Shown in pieces: positions 61,024-64,000 of a DNA stretch of 64,000 nucleotides. Position 1 is the stretch's first letter. The number at the start of each line of letters is the position of its first letter. This DNA comes from Agrobacterium vitis (GTDB lineage Bacteria; Pseudomonadota; Alphaproteobacteria; Rhizobiales; Rhizobiaceae): positions 186,001 to 250,000 of the forward strand of contig NZ_AP023275.1 in the NCBI RefSeq assembly GCF_013426735.1. The letters run 5' to 3'. Below the pieces are notes generated by a model that was given only the letters and a program-made list of their open reading frames with translations, was not told where the DNA came from and ran no database searches. Position numbers and translations under genes: made by a program.

Positions 61024-64000
61024 ATGGCGCATGACGATCCTTTCACGTCAGACTTGTTCGGTAACACAGCTCTCGCATCGGGTTTTGATCGCGGAGTGCC
61101 GGGTTTCGCAGCAGACTTCGGTACCGATATCGATATCGACCCCTGGCGCTCGACACCTGCGCCGGCCGCTCCGGTCCGCAAAGAACCCAAGCCCACACCA
61201 CAGATACGCACGAAGGTCAATTTCCGGCTGCAGGGTTCACGCGGTCTCGCCAAGTCCTGGCGCGACCGTGCGCGTGACAATATCGCCGCCATCCTTTTCG
61301 CCCATGAGATCGAGCGTCAGGGCCTTCCGGCCCGACCTGACCAGCAGGCCAGGTTGATCAAGTTCACCGGCTTCGGCGCCTCCGATCTGGCCAACGGCAT
61401 ATTCCGGCGTCCGGGCGACGAGGCATTTCGCAAAGGTTGGGAGGAGCTCGGCGGCAATCTCGAAAGTGCCGTTGCGCCGGGTGATTACGCGTCTCTGGCG
61501 CGCTGCACGCAATATGCCCACTTTACTCCGGAGTTTATCGTTCTTGCCATCTGGGCAGGGCTGATCCGCATGGGCTTCAAGGGTGGCCGGATCTTGGAGC
61601 CGGGTATCGGGACTGGCATGTTTCCGGCGCTGATGCCGGAGGCGCTCTCCAAGGTGAGCCACGTCACCGGCGTCGAGCTCGATCCCGTCACCGCCCGCAT
61701 CGTTCGGTTGTTGCAGCCGCGGGCCAAAATCATCAACGGCGATTTCGCGCGGACGGACCTGCCTGCGCATTTCGATCTGGCGATCGGCAATCCGCCCTTT
61801 TCCGACCGTACGGTGAAAAGCGACCCGGCCTTCCGCTCTTTCGGCTTGCGGCTGCATGACTATTTCATCGCCAGATCCATCCACCGGCTAAAGCCTGGCG
61901 GGCTTGCTGCCTTTGTGACCTCGTCCGGCACGATCGACAAGGCCGACGCCCGCGCCCGCGAACACATCGCCGGCATGGCCGATCTCGTTGGCGCGATCCG
62001 CCTTCCCGAAGGCAGTTTCCGCGCTGACGCCGGCACGGATGTTGTCGTCGATATCCTCTTTTTCCGGAAGCGCCGCGCCGACGAGCCGGCTGGAGACGAT
62101 AGCTGGCTCGATCTTGCGGATGCGTCGGTGGCAGGCGAGGGCGGTAGCATGCGTACCAATAAGTGGTTCGTTGATCATCCCGAGATGGTGCTGGGACGCC
62201 ATGCGATCACCTCAGGGCCATTCGGTGAGACCTACACTTGCCAGCCGACGGGTGATGATCTTGAAACGAGCCTGAACGCTGCCATCGAATGGCTTCCTGC
62301 GGACATCTATAACAGCGAGCCAACCACAATCGATTTCGAACTTGAGGATGAGGTGGCGGATGCGATGGCAGAGCGGCCTGATGATCCCAAGGTCCGCGAG
62401 GGCAGCTATTTCATCGGCAAGGGCACGGCCCTGATGCAGGTGGTGGATGGGGTTGCTGTTCCGGTCGAGGTCAGGAAAGGTCGCAGCACCAATGGCATCT
62501 TTGCCAAGCATGCCCTGATCATCCGCAAACTCATCCCAATCCGCGACGCGGTCCGGCTCATCCTCACGCTTCAGGAGCGCGACCAGCCCTGGCAAACGGC
62601 GCAGGTCTCATTGCGCATCGCCTGGTCGAGCTTCGTGCGCGAATTCGGCCCGATCAACTTCACCTCCGTCTCGACATCGGAGGATCCGGAAACCGGTGAA
62701 GTCCGCGAGACCCATCGCCGGCCGAACCTCGCGCCTTTCCTCGATGATCCCGATTGCTGGTTGGTGGCCTCGATCGAAGACTACGATCTGGAGACCAACA
62801 CCGCGAAGCCAGGACCGATCTTTACTGAGCGGGTGATCGCGCCGCCGCCGGCGCCCGTGATCACCTCGGCATCAGATGCGCTCGCGGTTGTTCTGAACGA
62901 ACGCGGTCATGTCGATCCCGACCACATCGCCGAGCTGCTGCATGGCGACGTTGAGGACGTTCTTGGCGAGTTGGGCGAGGCGATCTTCCGCGATCCATCC
63001 GACGGCTCCTGGCAGACGGCCGATGCCTATCTGTCCGGCGCAGTCCGCTCGAAGCTCTCTGTTGCCCGCGCTGCGGTCGAACTCGATCCGGCCTTCGCGC
63101 GAAACGTGACAGCACTGGAGCGCGTCCAGCCAGCCGATCTCAGGCCTTCTGATATCACCGCACGCCTTGGCGCACCGTGGATCCCAGTCGACGATGTCGT
63201 CGCCTTCGTGCACGAGACCATGGAGGCGGCGATCTCCATTCACCACCTGCAGGAACTGGCGACATGGACGGTCAATGCCCGGCAGCTCGAATGGTCGGCC
63301 GCCGGGACGACGGAATGGGGCACTCACCGCCGCCATGCCGGCCAGCTTCTCTCCGACGCTCTGAACTCGTCCGTGCCGCAGATCTTCGACACCGTCCGCG
63401 ACGGCGAGACCGAGCGCCGGGTGCTGAACACGGTGGAGACGGAAGCCGCCAAGGAAAAGCTCGCCAAAATCAAGACCGCATTCCAGTCGTGGATCTGGTC
63501 TGACCCGGACCGCACCGACCGGTTGGCGCGGGTCTATAACGACACCTTCAACAACATCGCGCCTCGAGCCTTCAACGGCGATCATCTCCAACTTCCCGGC
63601 GCCTCTGGCGCCTTTTCTTTGTACGGGCACCAGAAGCGCGGCATCTGGAGGATCATCTCCGCCGGTGCCACCTATCTTGCCCACGCCGTCGGCGCCGGCA
63701 AGACGTTGACCATGGCGGCCGCCATTATGGAGCAGCGCCGGCTCGGTCTGATCAACAAGGCGATGCTGGTCGTGCCCGGCCATTGCCTGGCGCAGGCCGC
63801 GCGCGAGTTTCTGGCGCTCTATCCCAATGCCCGCATCCTGGTTGCCGACGAGACCAACTTCGTCAGGGAGAAGCGCCACCGCTTCCTGTCACGGGCAGCC
63901 ACCGCCAACTGGGATGCCATCATCATCACCCATTCGGCGTTCCGCTTCATCTCCGTTCCCTCATCGTTCGAGGCCCAGATGATCCAGGACGAACTGGACC
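61024..64000 (+). CDS. Giant adenine-specific DNA methylase-helicase, second copy (3' end outside window)
   Basis: Open from ATG 61024 (CAGGAG 7 bases upstream) to the window edge, 992 codons so far. N-terminal region; then an N6-adenine methylase with SAM motif ILEPGIGTGMFPAL (near 61595) and catalytic LAIGNPPFSDRT (near 61779); a middle region; and the helicase core starting near 63600 with AVGAGKT. From about 63484 it parallels bases 2-540 of the window almost codon for codon, with many silent changes, so it is a diverged paralogue, not the same gene. The family is typical of rhizobial plasmids and integrative elements, and its role is unknown. Confidence 0.92.
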   Translation, partial: MAHDDPFTSDLFGNTALASGFDRGVPGFAADFGTDIDIDPWRSTPAPAAPVRKEPKPTPQIRTKVNFRLQGSRGLAKSWRDRARDNIAAILFAHEIERQGLPARPDQQARLIKFTGFGASDLANGIFRRPGDEAFRKGWEELGGNLESAVAPGDYASLARCTQYAHFTPEFIVLAIWAGLIRMGFKGGRILEPGIGTGMFPALMPEALSKVSHVTGVELDPVTARIVRLLQPRAKIINGDFARTDLPAHFDLAIGNPPFSDRTVKSDPAFRSFGLRLHDYFIARSIHRLKPGGLAAFVTSSGTIDKADARAREHIAGMADLVGAIRLPEGSFRADAGTDVVVDILFFRKRRADEPAGDDSWLDLADASVAGEGGSMRTNKWFVDHPEMVLGRHAITSGPFGETYTCQPTGDDLETSLNAAIEWLPADIYNSEPTTIDFELEDEVADAMAERPDDPKVREGSYFIGKGTALMQVVDGVAVPVEVRKGRSTNGIFAKHALIIRKLIPIRDAVRLILTLQERDQPWQTAQVSLRIAWSSFVREFGPINFTSVSTSEDPETGEVRETHRRPNLAPFLDDPDCWLVASIEDYDLETNTAKPGPIFTERVIAPPPAPVITSASDALAVVLNERGHVDPDHIAELLHGDVEDVLGELGEAIFRDPSDGSWQTADAYLSGAVRSKLSVARAAVELDPAFARNVTALERVQPADLRPSDITARLGAPWIPVDDVVAFVHETMEAAISIHHLQELATWTVNARQLEWSAAGTTEWGTHRRHAGQLLSDALNSSVPQIFDTVRDGETERRVLNTVETEAAKEKLAKIKTAFQSWIWSDPDRTDRLARVYNDTFNNIAPRAFNGDHLQLPGASGAFSLYGHQKRGIWRIISAGATYLAHAVGAGKTLTMAAAIMEQRRLGLINKAMLVVPGHCLAQAAREFLALYPNARILVADETNFVREKRHRFLSRAATANWDAIIITHSAFRFISVPSSFEAQMIQDELD

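Overview
The window looks like accessory DNA (a plasmid, or a decaying integrative/conjugative island) from an alphaproteobacterium of the rhizobial group (Rhizobium/Agrobacterium/Ensifer/Ochrobactrum-like). The reasons are high GC content, a GTTC-N7-GTTC type LexA box, a DUF1127 gene followed by a CCUCCUCCC-motif small RNA, a ROSE-like thermosensor before a small heat-shock gene, an imuA-imuB-dnaE2 cassette, and the rhizobial plasmid-core set (methylase-helicase giant protein, ParB-like protein, DUF736, DUF1419, Toprim/DUF3991). No repABC, integrase or complete conjugation apparatus is present.

Layout. 1-10.9 kb: the end of one giant methylase-helicase gene, a LigD-type DNA ligase, a ParB-like protein, several small plasmid-core genes with long untranslated leaders, an SDR/AraC insertion, DUF736 and HU. 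10.9-17.5 kb: a WGR pseudogene and an orphan type VI secretion effector module on the minus strand. It reads VgrG tail, DUF2169 adaptor, PAAR-like DUF4150 effector with an AHH/HNH-type C-terminus, two tandem beta-propeller-like paralogues (probable immunity), one more small protein, and an AP2-like protein. 17.5-21.1 kb: two small genes and a VirD4/TraG coupling-protein gene whose 5' end is cut off by an IS30 element. 21.7-30.8 kb: a membrane-anchored patatin-like protein, IS6, IS110/IS1111 and IS3 debris, a serine-protease-like plus PD-(D/E)XK-like gene pair, a twice-broken pseudogene and an unknown 408-residue protein. This stretch resembles a defence or accessory island.

30.8-44.8 kb: an aldo/keto reductase-LysR pair bracketed by two diverged copies of a palindromic repeat; a dicarboxylate-type transporter, a lyase and a divergent GntR regulator; a ParDE pair; a broken ligD polymerase domain; an hsp20 operon with a ROSE-like leader; a CHASE3-only protein; and a graveyard of IS6 and IS5 remnants. 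Two 818-bp IS6 elements in the same orientation (24522-25339 and 43388-44205) bracket the middle of the window. 44.9-56.4 kb: a DNA-repair and mutagenesis block with a DnaQ-like exonuclease, a DUF1127 gene plus small RNA, dinB, a YedK/HMCES protein, a UvrD-like helicase divergent from imuA-imuB-dnaE2 with a LexA box between them, and a cold-shock gene. 56.5-64 kb: an AbiE-type toxin-antitoxin pair with a double palindromic operator, then a second plasmid-core block (59-residue protein, Toprim protein, DUF1419) leading into a second methylase-helicase gene, which runs off the window.

How it fits together. The two plasmid-core blocks at the ends carry diverged paralogues of the same giant gene, so this is probably a mosaic replicon carrying two related backbones, with passenger modules between them (repair and mutagenesis, type VI cargo, toxin-antitoxin, small-molecule metabolism) joined by IS activity. 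At least seven genes are visibly broken: WGR, vgrG, traG, the 28.6-29.4 kb gene, ligD-pol, a tautomerase and a DUF1419 copy. This indicates ongoing decay. All identifications come from reading translated sequence and motifs; no database search was run.
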